Below, piece by piece: positions 1 to 9,554 of a DNA stretch of 64,000 nucleotides. How positions within the stretch are numbered: the first letter of the stretch is position 1; each line of letters starts with the position of its first letter. The notes under the pieces were generated by a model. The model was given only the letters and a program-made list of their open reading frames with translations, was not told the origin of the DNA and did no database searches. The DNA is taken from contig OZ277031.1 of NCBI GenBank assembly GCA_965613685.1, positions 1,550,001 to 1,614,000 on the forward strand. Reading direction: 5' to 3'. The position numbers were made by a program, and so were the translations under genes. The stretch is from Methylotenera oryzisoli_B (GTDB taxonomy: Bacteria; Pseudomonadota; Gammaproteobacteria; Burkholderiales; Methylophilaceae).

Positions 1-1900
1 AGCGGGCAATCACTTCATCGGCCCGCTCGCGCTCAGCCAATGGTTTCAAATTAATCAAGAAGCGTCCGGTATTGAGCGTGGCATTGCTGCCGTCCACGCC
101 TATGAAAGAAGACAAACTTTCCACCGCCGGATCCTGCAAAATCACCCGACCCAAGGCTTGCTGGCGCTCGGCCATGACCGCGAACGACAAGCTGGTTGGG
201 CCTTGTGAAACGGCTTGAATGGCACCGGTGTCTTGCACCGGGAAAAAGCCTTTGGGGATGAACACGTACAGCAACACCGTGATGACTAGGGTGAGCCCGG
301 CCACCATTAATGTTAAGCGTTGGCGATTAAACACCCATTGCAACATTTCCCCATAGCGCACGGTGACCTTATCAAACCAGGCGCCGGTCACCACAAAGAA
401 ACGGCTTTGCTCAGCGGCGGGCACGTGGCGCAATAAGCGCGCGCACATCATGGGGGTGAGGCTTAAGGACACCACGGCCGAAATCAAGATGGCCACCAAC
501 AAGGTCACGGCAAATTCATGGAATAAGCGGCCGATGACGTCGCCCATAAACAGCAGTGGAATCAACACCGCCATCAAGGACACCGTCAAGGACACGATGG
601 TGAAGCCAATTTGCTTGGACCCTTTAAGGGCGGCCTGCATAGGCGATTCACCGGCCTCGATGTAGCGCATGATGTTTTCTATCATGACGATAGCATCGTC
701 CACCACAAAGCCAGTGGCCACAATCAGCGCCATCAGGGTTAAGTTGTTGATGGAAAAGCCAGCCAAATACATGGCGGCAAAACTGCCTATTAAGGATAAG
801 GGCACGGCCACACTAGGAATAATCGTGGCGGACAGATTGCGTAAAAATAAGAAAATCACCATGACCACCAAGGCCACCGATAACAGCAATTCAAACTGCA
901 CGTCGGCCACCGAGGCGCGTATGGTTTGCGTTCTATCAGTGAGCACGGTCACTTTAACGGCAGGCGGCAAGCTCGCTTGCAAACTAGGCAATACTTTTTT
1001 AATGCCGTCCACTACCTCAATAACATTGGCCCCAGGCTGACGCTGCACATTGACTATCAGCGCTTGGGATTCATTGCCCCAAGCCGCCAACCTGGCATTC
1101 TCGGCGCCATCCACCACCTCGGCCACTTCCCTTAAACGCACAGGAGCGCCATTGCGATAGGTCACGGTTAGGCCTAAAAATTCCTCCACGGATTGCAACT
1201 GATCATTGGAATTCAAACTGGATGCTTGGCTAGGGCCGTCAAAGCCACCCTTAGCTTGGTTGGAATTGGCGTTGCTTATGGCCAAGCGCAAGTCTTCTAA
1301 AGATAAGTTATAGGCGGCCAAGGCTTTGGGGTTGGCTTGCACCCGAATGGCCGGGCGCTGCCCACCGCTGATGCTGACCAAGCCGACGCCGGGCAATTGG
1401 GAGATTTTGGCAATCAACCTGGATTCCGCCAATTTTTGCATGGTCGGCAATGGCAAGGTCGGGGAAGTCAGGGCCAAGGTCAAAATGGCTGGATCGGCTG
1501 GGTTGATTTTGCTGTATATCGGCAACTGCGGCAGATCGGGCGGCAACAAATTAATCGCGCCATTGATGGCAGCTTGCACGTCTTGCTCGGCCACATCCAA
1601 GGGCAGTTCCAGATTAAATTGCAAGGTAATCACCGAAGCCCCGTCCGAACTGGTCGAGGACATTTGCTTCAAGCCTGGCATTCTGCCAAATTGCCGCTCC
1701 AATGGCGCGGTGATATTAGACGTGACTAAGTCTGGGCTGGCACCCGGGTATAAGGTAACCACTTGTATGGTCGGGTAATCAAATTGCGGGAGGGCGGAAA
1801 CCGGAATCACGCGGTAGGCAAACAAGCCCACTAGCAATATCGCCACCATAAGCAAAGAGGTAGCGATGGGCCGAGCAATAAACGGGCGCGAAATATTCAT
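1..1900 (-). CDS. RND efflux pump inner-membrane subunit (AcrB/MdtB-like), 3' end outside window
   Basis: Proton-driven pump subunit of a tripartite drug or solvent efflux complex in the inner membrane. Reading the complement from an ATG at 1900 gives MNISRPFIARPIATSLLMV, the usual first helix of RND pumps, then a periplasmic pore domain. The stretch VATGFVVDDAIVMIENI near 1200-1260 carries the paired aspartates of the TM4 proton relay. About 633 residues are visible; the second half lies beyond the left edge. The adaptor gene ends 19 bases upstream on the same strand, so the two form one operon. The sequence is closest in feel to MdtB/MdtC/MuxB pumps; the substrate cannot be told. Confidence 0.93.
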   Translation of the reverse strand, partial: MNISRPFIARPIATSLLMVAILLVGLFAYRVIPVSALPQFDYPTIQVVTLYPGASPDLVTSNITAPLERQFGRMPGLKQMSSTSSDGASVITLQFNLELPLDVAEQDVQAAINGAINLLPPDLPQLPIYSKINPADPAILTLALTSPTLPLPTMQKLAESRLIAKISQLPGVGLVSISGGQRPAIRVQANPKALAAYNLSLEDLRLAISNANSNQAKGGFDGPSQASSLNSNDQLQSVEEFLGLTVTYRNGAPVRLREVAEVVDGAENARLAAWGNESQALIVNVQRQPGANVIEVVDGIKKVLPSLQASLPPAVKVTVLTDRTQTIRASVADVQFELLLSVALVVMVIFLFLRNLSATIIPSVAVPLSLIGSFAAMYLAGFSINNLTLMALIVATGFVVDDAIVMIENIMRYIEAGESPMQAALKGSKQIGFTIVSLTVSLMAVLIPLLFMGDVIGRLFHEFAVTLLVAILISAVVSLSLTPMMCARLLRHVPAAEQSRFFVVTGAWFDKVTVRYGEMLQWVFNRQRLTLMVAGLTLVITVLLYVFIPKGFFPVQDTGAIQAVSQGPTSLSFAVMAERQQALGRVILQDPAVESLSSFIGVDGSNATLNTGRFLINLKPLAERERADEVIAR

Positions 1901-1919
1901 GGCGGCTTTAGTTTAAGCC

Positions 1920-3206
1920 TTATAAGCTCAAGGAGCGTGACAGGATCATGGTCTCTAGACCGCGACTGGCGCCGCGTGATGCGTTTGCAGCGACCGGTGT
2001 CGCCTGACCGATGACTTTAATCTTGGCGCCTTCTCTGAGGCGATCTGCCCCCTCGACCACCACTTGGCTGCCGACCGACAAGCCGCTTAACACCACCGTG
2101 GTGTCACCTTGATTGGCACCCAATTTAACCGGAGTCACGGTGACGGTTTGGTTGTCTTTTAACTGATAAACAAAACTGCCTTTAGCGCCGCGCTGTATGG
2201 CGGCGGTTGGCATAAGGGTCGCTTTCGCTAGGCTTTGCACCGGCATTTTGATGTTAACGAATTGGTTGGCAAACAGCGCGTTGTCGGCATTGGGGAATTC
2301 GGCTTTTAACTTAATGGTGCCGGTGCTGGGGTCGATTTTATTGTCCGCCGCCAGCAACCAGCCTTTGTCTAAATTGCGCTCTTGGCTTCTGTCGTAAGCA
2401 TTCACCGCAATGCGCTCAGAACCGAGCAGTTTCATGACTTGCGGCAAGGCATCTTCTGGGGCAGTAAACACCACGCTGATGGGTTGCAATTGGGTGATCA
2501 CGACGATGCCCTTAGCGCCGGAGGCGCGCAGCATATTGCCTTTATCGATTTGCCGTAAGCCTACGCGACCGCTAATAGGGGCGATCACTTTGGTGTGCGA
2601 GAGCTGCAATTTTGCGTTGTCTATGCTGCCTTGATCGGCTTGCACGGCAGCTTTGTGTTGCCGCACCAGCGCCTCTTGCGTGTCCACTGACTGACGGGAA
2701 ATGGAGTCTTGTGCCAACAGGGTGCGATAGCGTTCTAGATCGGCTTGCGCATTATCCAGCAGCGCTTGATCGCGGGCTAATTGGCCAGCCGCTAAGGTGA
2801 GCTGCACTTCGAACGGGCGTGGGTCAATTTGCGCCAGCAAATCACCGGCTTTAACCATTTGCCCTTCTTTAAAATCAATGCTGGTAATTTGCCCGTCTAC
2901 ACGGCCGTATACCTCAACCGCGTTGAGTGGCGTGACCGTGCCTATGGCCAATAAATTAACATCAAATTGGCCTTGGCGAACCGAGGCCAACACCACCGGC
3001 ATCTGCTCGGCATCGGCCACATCAGACTGTGTGTTAGGCGTTGCTGTGGGTGGTGTGACTGGGTCGCCTGAGCTCATCCAAATCACCACGGCCAAGATTA
3101 ATGCACCCACGCCTATGGTGAGCAGTTGGCGTTTTCCTAAGGTGGTTTTGGGTCTAGCCGAGCTTAGGCCTGAAAACAGTTTTGCTAGATCAGATTGAGA
3201 TGCCAT
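1920..3206 (-). CDS. RND efflux periplasmic adaptor (MdtA/AcrA family)
   Basis: Membrane fusion protein linking the RND pump to an outer-membrane channel. The 428 residues show a cytoplasmic N-terminus, one membrane anchor at about 28-44, a lipoyl/barrel-sandwich half (GQITSIDFKEGQMVKAGDLLAQID), a coiled-coil hairpin around 120-190, and the second lipoyl half with VIAPISGRVGLRQIDKGN. The C-terminus ends in a Ser/Arg-rich tail. It is first in the operon, with the pump gene starting just after its stop. MdtA-type adaptors match in length and domain order. No outer-membrane factor or regulator gene is seen next to it in the window. Confidence 0.92.
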   Translation of the reverse strand: MASQSDLAKLFSGLSSARPKTTLGKRQLLTIGVGALILAVVIWMSSGDPVTPPTATPNTQSDVADAEQMPVVLASVRQGQFDVNLLAIGTVTPLNAVEVYGRVDGQITSIDFKEGQMVKAGDLLAQIDPRPFEVQLTLAAGQLARDQALLDNAQADLERYRTLLAQDSISRQSVDTQEALVRQHKAAVQADQGSIDNAKLQLSHTKVIAPISGRVGLRQIDKGNMLRASGAKGIVVITQLQPISVVFTAPEDALPQVMKLLGSERIAVNAYDRSQERNLDKGWLLAADNKIDPSTGTIKLKAEFPNADNALFANQFVNIKMPVQSLAKATLMPTAAIQRGAKGSFVYQLKDNQTVTVTPVKLGANQGDTTVVLSGLSVGSQVVVEGADRLREGAKIKVIGQATPVAANASRGASRGLETMILSRSLSL

Positions 3207-3325
3207 GTGTCGTTACCGTTTAAAGGTTAGGCTTGAATTATAGACGATAATCCAATCTATGCACTAGCTTAGGCGCGCGGGATTTTGGATGCAAACTTGG
3301 GCCTTAAACCCACGTATTGATTTTC

Positions 3326-3408
3326 TGTAGGAGCGATTTTAGATCGCTAATGTAGGAGCGGCGCCTCGCCGCGATAATCATCATTCGCGGCGAGGCGCCG
3401 CTCCTACA
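3326..3408. repeat. REP-like palindrome cluster, type 1
   Basis: Three short palindromic units share a GTAGGAGCG head: a divergent one at 3326-3349, a full one at 3351-3375 (GTAGGAGCGGCGCCTCGCCG) and its inverted partner at 3385-3408. The last two form a large stem-loop between the efflux operon and ssb. The rest of 3207-3532 holds only the ssb terminator. Confidence 0.85.
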
Positions 3409-3471
3409 AACCATCCTTCTTATGATGGTTGCGCGCAATTTCAATGCACTCCAAGGCTAAAAAGGCCATAA

Positions 3472-3495
3472 AAAACCCCTGCATAACAGGGGTTT
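3472..3495 (-). terminator. Rho-independent terminator after ssb
   Basis: Inverted repeat AACCCCTG/CAGGGGTT with a short loop, followed on the minus strand by a T run. It lies about 40 bases after the ssb stop codon. Confidence 0.8.
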
Positions 3496-3532
3496 AGTTT
3501 AATAACTTTACAAAATATGTCTTAGGTGTCCG

Positions 3533-4030
3533 TCAAAATGGAATGTCGTCCTCGAAATCGTCAAATCCTGAACCGCCTGCCGCTGGTTTCGCCGCAGCAG
3601 GTTTGGCCGCCACCGGATTGCTAGGCGCTTGATTGTAATCGTCACCAGCACTGCTTTGATCCATGCCGCCGTCGTAACTAGCATTGGAACCGGCGCCATC
3701 ACGGCCACCCAACATTTGCATTTGATCGGCAATAATTTCCGTGGTGTAGCGGTCTTGGCCTTCTTTGGTTTGCCATTTGCGCGTTTGCAAGCGGCCTTCC
3801 ACATACACAGGACGGCCTTTTTTTAAGTACTCGCCGGCAATCTCGGCCAACTTACGGTACATAACAATATTGTGCCACTCGGTGCGCTCTTGCTTGGCAC
3901 CGGCTTTGTCTTTCCAGCTATCGGTGGTGGCAATGCTGAAATTACACACTGCGTCGCCGTTTGGCATGAAACGCACTTCAGGATCGCGGCCTAAATTGCC
4001 GACTAAAATTACTTTATTTACTGATGCCAT
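3533..4030 (-). CDS. ssb: Single-stranded DNA-binding protein
   Basis: Coats single-stranded DNA during replication, repair and recombination. The 165 residues start MASVNKVILVGNLGRDPEVR, the standard SSB N-terminus, with the OB fold over roughly 1-110, a Gly/Ala/Pro-rich linker, and the acidic tip DFEDDIPF that recruits partner proteins. It starts 3 bases after the stop of the upstream transporter gene, so it is probably co-transcribed with it. It lies close to the divergent uvrA, an arrangement common in proteobacteria. Confidence 0.98.
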   Translation of the reverse strand: MASVNKVILVGNLGRDPEVRFMPNGDAVCNFSIATTDSWKDKAGAKQERTEWHNIVMYRKLAEIAGEYLKKGRPVYVEGRLQTRKWQTKEGQDRYTTEIIADQMQMLGGRDGAGSNASYDGGMDQSSAGDDYNQAPSNPVAAKPAAAKPAAGGSGFDDFEDDIPF

Positions 4031-4033
4031 TTT

Positions 4034-5509
4034 TTATCCCCTCAATAGTTGCTGCACCTTGGATTCGTTCCAAGCCTGCGTGTTATGTATTTTTAAATCC
4101 ACTTTTAAAATGACCGTGCGCTCTTGCGGCAAAACCACTGCCTCTAATACGCCCGCCAGTTTGCTTAACTGATTTTTAAGCTCGCTCGCTTGTTCTGCAC
4201 TTAACTCAGCCGACGCTTCATCCAAGCTGTACATCTTGGTTTTAAGTGCCGGTGGCGCTTGCATGGAATAAGCCAATAGTAGCCATAAAAGCATCATTAC
4301 GCTACAAAAAATAAACACGCTGGAAAAACCAAAACGGTGCGACAAATAGCCGCCCATGGCACCACCAACAAAGATGCCCAAAGATTGCGCGGTGTTGTAG
4401 ACACCCATGGCCGTGCCCTTGGCAGCAGCAGGGGCCATTTTGCTGATGATGGACGGCAAGGAGGCCTCCAACAAATTAAACGCCACGAAATACACCGTCA
4501 ATGAAAATACGATGCCCCAAAAATAAGCTATGGATAAGGCAAAAAGCACTTGTGCAAACAACATGGTGGCGACGGCCGCCACGAACACCTGTTTAATCTT
4601 GGCCTGTTTTTCTGCGTAAATAATGGCCGGTACCATGAGCGCAAAAGACAGCAATAACACCGGTAAATAAATAAACCAATGTTGATTCACGTTAAGCTCA
4701 CTGGCTTTGCTAATGGCAAACGGCACCACGACAAACATGGCCATTTGCGCGGCATGCAAGGCAAAAATGCCGTAATTTAAACGCAGCAATTGTGCATTGT
4801 TTAGCACGTCTTTTAGTTTAGCCGGCGCGGCACTGGCATCGGAATGGTAGTGGCTATTCACCGGATCGGGCACCACGTACTTGACCACGGCGATGGCGGC
4901 CAAGGTCAGCACGGCGGTCATAAAGAATATGCCCGGCACGCCTATCCATTGGTTGAGTAAGGGCCCGCCCACTAAGGACACGGCAAAGGCCACGCCTATG
5001 GTGGCGCCTATGCTGGCCATGGCCTTGGTGCGGTTTTCATCGCGGGTTAAATCGGCCAACAGGGCCGTGACTACGGCAGACACGGCTCCGGCGCCTTGCA
5101 CGGCGCGGCCTATGATCATGCCTTCTATGTTCATGGCCAAGGCTGCCATCATGCTGCCCACCGCGAATATGCCTAGTCCTAAATAGATCATGGGCTTGCG
5201 GCCAAATTTATCCGAGGCCATGCCAAACGGCAGTTGAAACAAGGCTTGCGTTAGCCCGTAAGCGCCGAGTGCCAAACCTATCATGAGCGGGGTGGGGTGT
5301 TCAGGAAAGGAAGCGGCGTAAACCGCAAAGATAGGCAATATGGAAAATAAGCCAAACATGCGCAAGCCATAAATAGAGGCCAAACTGACGGTGGCGCGCA
5401 ATTCAACCGGGGTCATTTTATCTAAACTGCTGCCTTCAACTAGGGCGGCCATTTTTTGCGCGGCCACGTCTTTAACCAACCCACCTAACTGATTTTTTAT
5501 GGCTGTCAT
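4034..5509 (-). CDS. MFS transporter, YajR-like with C-terminal YAM-type domain
   Basis: Twelve-helix major facilitator superfamily exporter of the inner membrane. I chose the ATG at 5509 (MTAIKNQLGGLVKD), because a longer reading would run into the uvrA gene on the other strand. The first helix begins near RMFGLFSILPIFAVYA, and motif A is visible as GMASDKFGRKPMI. After the last helix a soluble tail of about 70 residues ends with RTVILKVDLKIHNTQAWNES, resembling the ferredoxin-like YAM domain of E. coli YajR. It lies between uvrA (divergent) and ssb (3 bases downstream). The substrate is unknown. Confidence 0.88.
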   Translation of the reverse strand: MTAIKNQLGGLVKDVAAQKMAALVEGSSLDKMTPVELRATVSLASIYGLRMFGLFSILPIFAVYAASFPEHPTPLMIGLALGAYGLTQALFQLPFGMASDKFGRKPMIYLGLGIFAVGSMMAALAMNIEGMIIGRAVQGAGAVSAVVTALLADLTRDENRTKAMASIGATIGVAFAVSLVGGPLLNQWIGVPGIFFMTAVLTLAAIAVVKYVVPDPVNSHYHSDASAAPAKLKDVLNNAQLLRLNYGIFALHAAQMAMFVVVPFAISKASELNVNQHWFIYLPVLLLSFALMVPAIIYAEKQAKIKQVFVAAVATMLFAQVLFALSIAYFWGIVFSLTVYFVAFNLLEASLPSIISKMAPAAAKGTAMGVYNTAQSLGIFVGGAMGGYLSHRFGFSSVFIFCSVMMLLWLLLAYSMQAPPALKTKMYSLDEASAELSAEQASELKNQLSKLAGVLEAVVLPQERTVILKVDLKIHNTQAWNESKVQQLLRG

Positions 5510-5591
5510 GTAAATTACTTGAGCTAATTTTAGAAAAGTAGGTATATTAGCAGGTTGCCAAAAATTAACCGAGCCTTTAGCCACAAGCATG

Positions 5592-8405
5592 ATGGAATTC
5601 ATAAAAATACGCGGTGCACGCACGCACAATCTTAAAAATATTTCATTGGATATTCCCCGCAATCAGCTGGTGGTGATCACCGGTTTATCCGGCTCCGGTA
5701 AATCGTCTTTGGCCTTTGATACTTTGTATGCCGAAGGCCAGCGACGTTATGTGGAATCCTTATCGGCCTACGCCAGACAATTTTTGGCGCGTATGGACAA
5801 GCCGGATGTTGACCTGATAGAAGGCTTGTCGCCGGCCATATCCATAGAGCAAAAATCCACCTCGCATAACCCGCGTTCAACCGTGGGTACCGTCACCGAA
5901 ATTCACGATTATTTGCGTCTGCTTTACGCCCGTGCCGGTGATCCAGAATGCCCAGAGCACGGCATCAAATTAGAAGCGCAAACCGTCAGCCAAATGGTCG
6001 ATCATGTCATGGCTTTGCCAGAAGACACCAAGCTCATGTTGTTGGCACCGGTGGTGAGTAACCGTAAAGGCGAGCAAGTCGATTTGATTGAAGAACTCAA
6101 AGCGCAAGGTTTTGTGCGCTTGCGCATAGACGGCACCATTTACGAAATGGATGCGCTGCCGCAACTGGCCAAGACCACCAAGCACAGCGTGGAAGTGGTC
6201 ATAGACCGGGTAAAAGTTAAACCCGACATGAAGCAACGCATCGCCGAATCATTCGAAACCGCCTTGCGTTTAGCCGAGGGCAAAGCCATCGCTTTTGAGA
6301 TGGATAGCGAACGTGAGCATGTGTTTTCTGCTAAGTTTGCTTGCCCAATTTGTGAGTACTCACTAGCTGAATTAGAACCGCGCCTATTCTCTTTTAATAA
6401 TCCCATGGGCGCTTGCCCAAGTTGCGATGGTCTAGGCAACATGAACTTTTTTGACCCAAAACGGGTGGTGGCTTTCCCGCATTTATCCTTGGCCGCCGGC
6501 GCCATTAAAGGTTGGGATAGACGCAACCAATTTTACTTTCAGATGCTGGCCAGTTTAGCGGCGCATTATCAATTTGATTTGGACAGCCCCTTTGAAAAAT
6601 TGCCCGAGGCCATACAACAGGTTTTACTGCACGGCAGCGACAAAGAAACCTTGCCGTTTAAATACCTAAACGAACGCGGCACTTTCTTTGAAAAAACCCA
6701 TGCCTTTGAGGGAATTTTAAACAATTTAAAACGCCGTTATCACGAAACCGATTCGCAAACCGTGCGTGAAGAATTGGCCAAATACCTCAATTCAAAAACC
6801 TGCCCAGATTGCAACGGCACGCGTTTACGCAAAGCCGCACGCTTCGTAAAAGTGGGCAATAAAAACATACACGAAGTTTGTGAAGTGCCTTTAAAGTTAG
6901 CGCTTACTTTCTTTGAAACGCTTGAATTGACTGGGGCTAAATTAGCCATCGCGGATAAGATTGTAAAAGAGATTAGCAACCGCTTGAAGTTTTTAACCAA
7001 CGTCGGCTTGGAGTATTTATCCTTGTCGCGTTCGGCTGAAACCTTATCCGGCGGGGAAGCACAACGCATACGCTTGGCCAGCCAAATTGGCAGCGGCTTA
7101 ACCGGCGTCATGTACGTATTGGACGAACCGTCCATCGGATTGCACCAACGCGATAACGACCGTTTATTAGAAACGCTTAAGCGTTTACGCGACATAGGCA
7201 ATAGCGTCATCGTGGTCGAGCACGATCACGATGCCATTTTAGCGGCCGATTACGTGATTGATATTGGCCCCGGTGCCGGCGAACACGGCGGCAAAATTGT
7301 CGCGGAAGGCACCCCCGCTGAAGTCTTGGCTAACCCCAACTCATTGACGGGCGAATACCTAAGCGGCAAAAAACAAATCATCTACAACAAAAAACGCACC
7401 GCCCCCGACCCAGCCCGTTGGCTAAAATTAAGCCATGCCACTGGCAACAACTTAAAAGACGTAAGCTTAAAATTACCGGTGGGCTTACTAAGCTGCATTA
7501 CTGGCGTGTCCGGTAGCGGCAAATCCACCTTAATTAACGACACGCTTTACCGTGTTGTTTCGCAGCATTTATATGGCAGCAACACCGAGCCTGCGGCCTT
7601 TGGTGAAATCGACGGCTTGGCCTTTTTTGACAAAGTGGTGGACGTGGACCAAAGCCCGATAGGCCGAACCCCGCGCTCCAACCCAGCCACTTACACCGGC
7701 TTATTTACGCCCATCCGTGATCTATTTGCCAACGTGCCGGAAAGCCGCGTGCGTGGTTACGGCCCCGGTCGCTATTCGTTTAACGTTAAAGGTGGGCGTT
7801 GTGAAGCCTGCCAAGGCGATGGCGTGTTGCGCGTTGAAATGCACTTTTTACCGGATGTTTACGTGCCATGCGACGTGTGCAAAGGCCACCGCTACAACCG
7901 CGAAACCTTGGAAATTCAATTTAAAGGCAAAAACATACGCGAAGTATTGGAAATGACGGTGGAACAAGCGCACGTGTTTTTTAGTGCCCAACCGGTCATT
8001 GCCCGCAAGCTAAAAACATTGTTGGATGTGGGCTTGGGCTACATCACCCTAGGGCAAAGTGCCACCACCTTATCCGGCGGCGAAGCGCAACGGGTAAAAT
8101 TAGCCCTGGAATTAAGCAAACGCGACACCGGTCGCACCCTGTATATATTGGATGAACCGACCACCGGCTTGCACTTTGCCGACATCCAATTGCTGTTAGA
8201 CGTGATCCATCGTTTAAGGGATGCCGGCAACACCATCGTTATTATTGAACACAATTTGGACGTGATTAAAACGGCCGATTGGATAGTGGACATGGGCCCA
8301 GAGGGCGGGGATGGAGGCGGCAGCATCATCACCGAAGGCACGCCTGAACAAGTAGCAGAAAACAAACACAGTTACACGGCTAAGTACTTAAAAGCCATGC
8401 TCTAA
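5592..8405 (+). CDS. uvrA: Excinuclease ABC subunit A
   Basis: Damage-recognition ATPase of nucleotide excision repair; works with UvrB and UvrC. The start is the second of two adjacent ATGs (MEFIKIRGARTHNLKN). Two ABC modules are visible: Walker A GLSGSGKSS near residue 31 and GVSGSGKST near 638, signatures LSGGEAQRIRLASQ and LSGGEAQRVKLALE, and zinc motifs CPIC...CPSC and CEAC...CDVC. The length of about 937 is normal for the family. I saw no clear LexA box in the short divergent promoter region (5510-5591). Confidence 0.98.
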   Translation: MEFIKIRGARTHNLKNISLDIPRNQLVVITGLSGSGKSSLAFDTLYAEGQRRYVESLSAYARQFLARMDKPDVDLIEGLSPAISIEQKSTSHNPRSTVGTVTEIHDYLRLLYARAGDPECPEHGIKLEAQTVSQMVDHVMALPEDTKLMLLAPVVSNRKGEQVDLIEELKAQGFVRLRIDGTIYEMDALPQLAKTTKHSVEVVIDRVKVKPDMKQRIAESFETALRLAEGKAIAFEMDSEREHVFSAKFACPICEYSLAELEPRLFSFNNPMGACPSCDGLGNMNFFDPKRVVAFPHLSLAAGAIKGWDRRNQFYFQMLASLAAHYQFDLDSPFEKLPEAIQQVLLHGSDKETLPFKYLNERGTFFEKTHAFEGILNNLKRRYHETDSQTVREELAKYLNSKTCPDCNGTRLRKAARFVKVGNKNIHEVCEVPLKLALTFFETLELTGAKLAIADKIVKEISNRLKFLTNVGLEYLSLSRSAETLSGGEAQRIRLASQIGSGLTGVMYVLDEPSIGLHQRDNDRLLETLKRLRDIGNSVIVVEHDHDAILAADYVIDIGPGAGEHGGKIVAEGTPAEVLANPNSLTGEYLSGKKQIIYNKKRTAPDPARWLKLSHATGNNLKDVSLKLPVGLLSCITGVSGSGKSTLINDTLYRVVSQHLYGSNTEPAAFGEIDGLAFFDKVVDVDQSPIGRTPRSNPATYTGLFTPIRDLFANVPESRVRGYGPGRYSFNVKGGRCEACQGDGVLRVEMHFLPDVYVPCDVCKGHRYNRETLEIQFKGKNIREVLEMTVEQAHVFFSAQPVIARKLKTLLDVGLGYITLGQSATTLSGGEAQRVKLALELSKRDTGRTLYILDEPTTGLHFADIQLLLDVIHRLRDAGNTIVIIEHNLDVIKTADWIVDMGPEGGDGGGSIITEGTPEQVAENKHSYTAKYLKAML

Positions 8406-8453
8406 AGTTGCTAAGAAACAAACATTATTTTTAAAATCAGCAAGCGTATAATC

Positions 8454-8468
8454 TGTTATCAGATAACA
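8454..8468. promoter_or_regulatory. Palindromic operator-like site TGTTATCAGATAACA
   Basis: Nearly perfect 15-base palindrome immediately upstream of the small ORF at 8473. Its place between a TATAAT-like box (8448-8453) and the start suggests a repressor site. This is inferred from symmetry only. Confidence 0.4.
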
Positions 8469-8472
8469 TATC

Positions 8473-8619
8473 ATGGGAACAGTCATGAAAGATAGCAAAG
8501 CAACATCAGCCATTGAAAATGAAAGTTTCGACGATCATTTGGTTCGAACAAGCTTAGAAGCGGAAGCAGAAGCGGAAGCGTTAATGACTGCTCACAAGCA
8601 TGCTTTCTTCAAAAAATAA
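8473..8619 (+). CDS. Small hypothetical protein, 48 aa
   Basis: I do not recognise it. The reading frame from ATG 8473 encodes MGTVMKDSKATSAIENES and then an acidic repeat LEAEAEAEALM, ending HKHAFFKK. A second ATG at 8485 has a GGGA ribosome-binding sequence just ahead and may be the true start, giving 44 residues. It follows uvrA by 67 bases and sits behind a palindrome and a TATAAT-like box. The length and highly charged character resemble a small regulatory protein or antitoxin, but no partner gene lies beside it. Confidence 0.45.
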   Translation: MGTVMKDSKATSAIENESFDDHLVRTSLEAEAEAEALMTAHKHAFFKK

Positions 8620-8710
8620 TCAGTGTGATTTTCGCTTAAGCGCCAAAAAAGCCACATGACTTTATTTAGCACTTAGTAAAGTCAAAAGCGGGAATGACAA
8701 TAAGTCTATT

Positions 8711-8733
8711 GTAGGAGCGGCGCCCCGCCGCGA
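8711..8733. repeat. REP-like palindrome, type 1
   Basis: Single unit of the GTAGGAGCGGCGCC..GCCGCGA family between the small ORF and mtgA; nothing else is seen in 8620-8802. Confidence 0.8.
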
Positions 8734-8802
8734 TAGGTCTTTTTATCTGCATTTAAGCTTAATCAAGCGCACATCGATAAGACAGATTGGCACAATCAAA
8801 TT

Positions 8803-9540
8803 TCACTTAGGCACGCTCACTTGGTACATACGCGCTTGTATGGTGGCGGTGCGCCGGCTTAAATAATTGGTGTAAGTGTGTCTGTCATAAAAGCGTGGAT
8901 TAGGAATCATGGCGGCTAACTTGGCGGCTTGACCGCTGCTCAAATTGGCGGCGCTGGTTTTGTAATAATGCCGGGCAGCAGCCTCGGCGCCAAACACCCC
9001 ATTGCCCCACTCGATGATATTTAAATAGATTTCCAAAATGCGCTTTTTACTCAGGATGTTTTCCAGCATCACGGTGATTAAGGCTTCTTCCGCTTTGCGC
9101 CAAGGCGTGCGTTTGGTCGACAAAAATAAATTCTTGGCCAATTGCTGACTGATGGTGGAACCGCCCGCGACGATTTTGCCCTTGCGCTTGTTCTTCTTGT
9201 AGGCCTTTTCTATGCCTTCCCAATCGAAGCCCTCGTGATCTAAAAATTTGGCATCCTCACTGGCAATCACGGCCCGCTTTAACTGGATGGAAATTTTGTT
9301 GTATTTCACCCATTTGTGTTTTAACTCCGCATCCGGATTTTTTTCTTGAATTAAATCCAGACGGTCTTCCATGAACGCACTGGACGACGGATTGAACTGT
9401 ATCCACCAACAAATATGCAGCAATATCCACAGTTGGTAGGCGAACAGCAACATAAAAAAAGCCACCAATCCCCGCGTGACGTAGCCACTAAAGTTCAGTG
9501 GCTGCGCTTGTTCATGCTGATTAAGTAACCAATTTTTCAT
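8803..9540 (-). CDS. mtgA: Monofunctional peptidoglycan glycosyltransferase
   Basis: Polymerises lipid II glycan strands at the inner membrane. From the ATG at 9540 (MKNWLLNQHEQ) the protein has 245 residues, the family length; longer readings overlap aroE. One membrane helix (VAFFMLLFAYQLWILLHI) is followed by the GT51 domain with ASEDAKFLDHEGFDWEGI holding the catalytic glutamate, and GGSTISQQLAKNLFL. It begins 14 bases after aroE, as the last gene of a rhodanese-aroE-mtgA operon. Confidence 0.96.
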   Translation of the reverse strand: MKNWLLNQHEQAQPLNFSGYVTRGLVAFFMLLFAYQLWILLHICWWIQFNPSSSAFMEDRLDLIQEKNPDAELKHKWVKYNKISIQLKRAVIASEDAKFLDHEGFDWEGIEKAYKKNKRKGKIVAGGSTISQQLAKNLFLSTKRTPWRKAEEALITVMLENILSKKRILEIYLNIIEWGNGVFGAEAAARHYYKTSAANLSSGQAAKLAAMIPNPRFYDRHTYTNYLSRRTATIQARMYQVSVPK

Positions 9541-9554
9541 GCGACTGTATGCAT

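Noticed and set aside
363..1778. Several plus-strand frames in the first 1.8 kb
   Set aside because: They are antisense to the continuous RND pump gene, whose motifs are clear on the minus strand.
5510..5662. Long N-terminal extension of the MFS transporter
   Set aside because: It overlaps the start of uvrA and would place 51 non-conserved residues before the first helix.
8473..8619. The small gene as a toxin-antitoxin partner
   Set aside because: No second small gene is adjacent; uvrA and mtgA are the neighbours.
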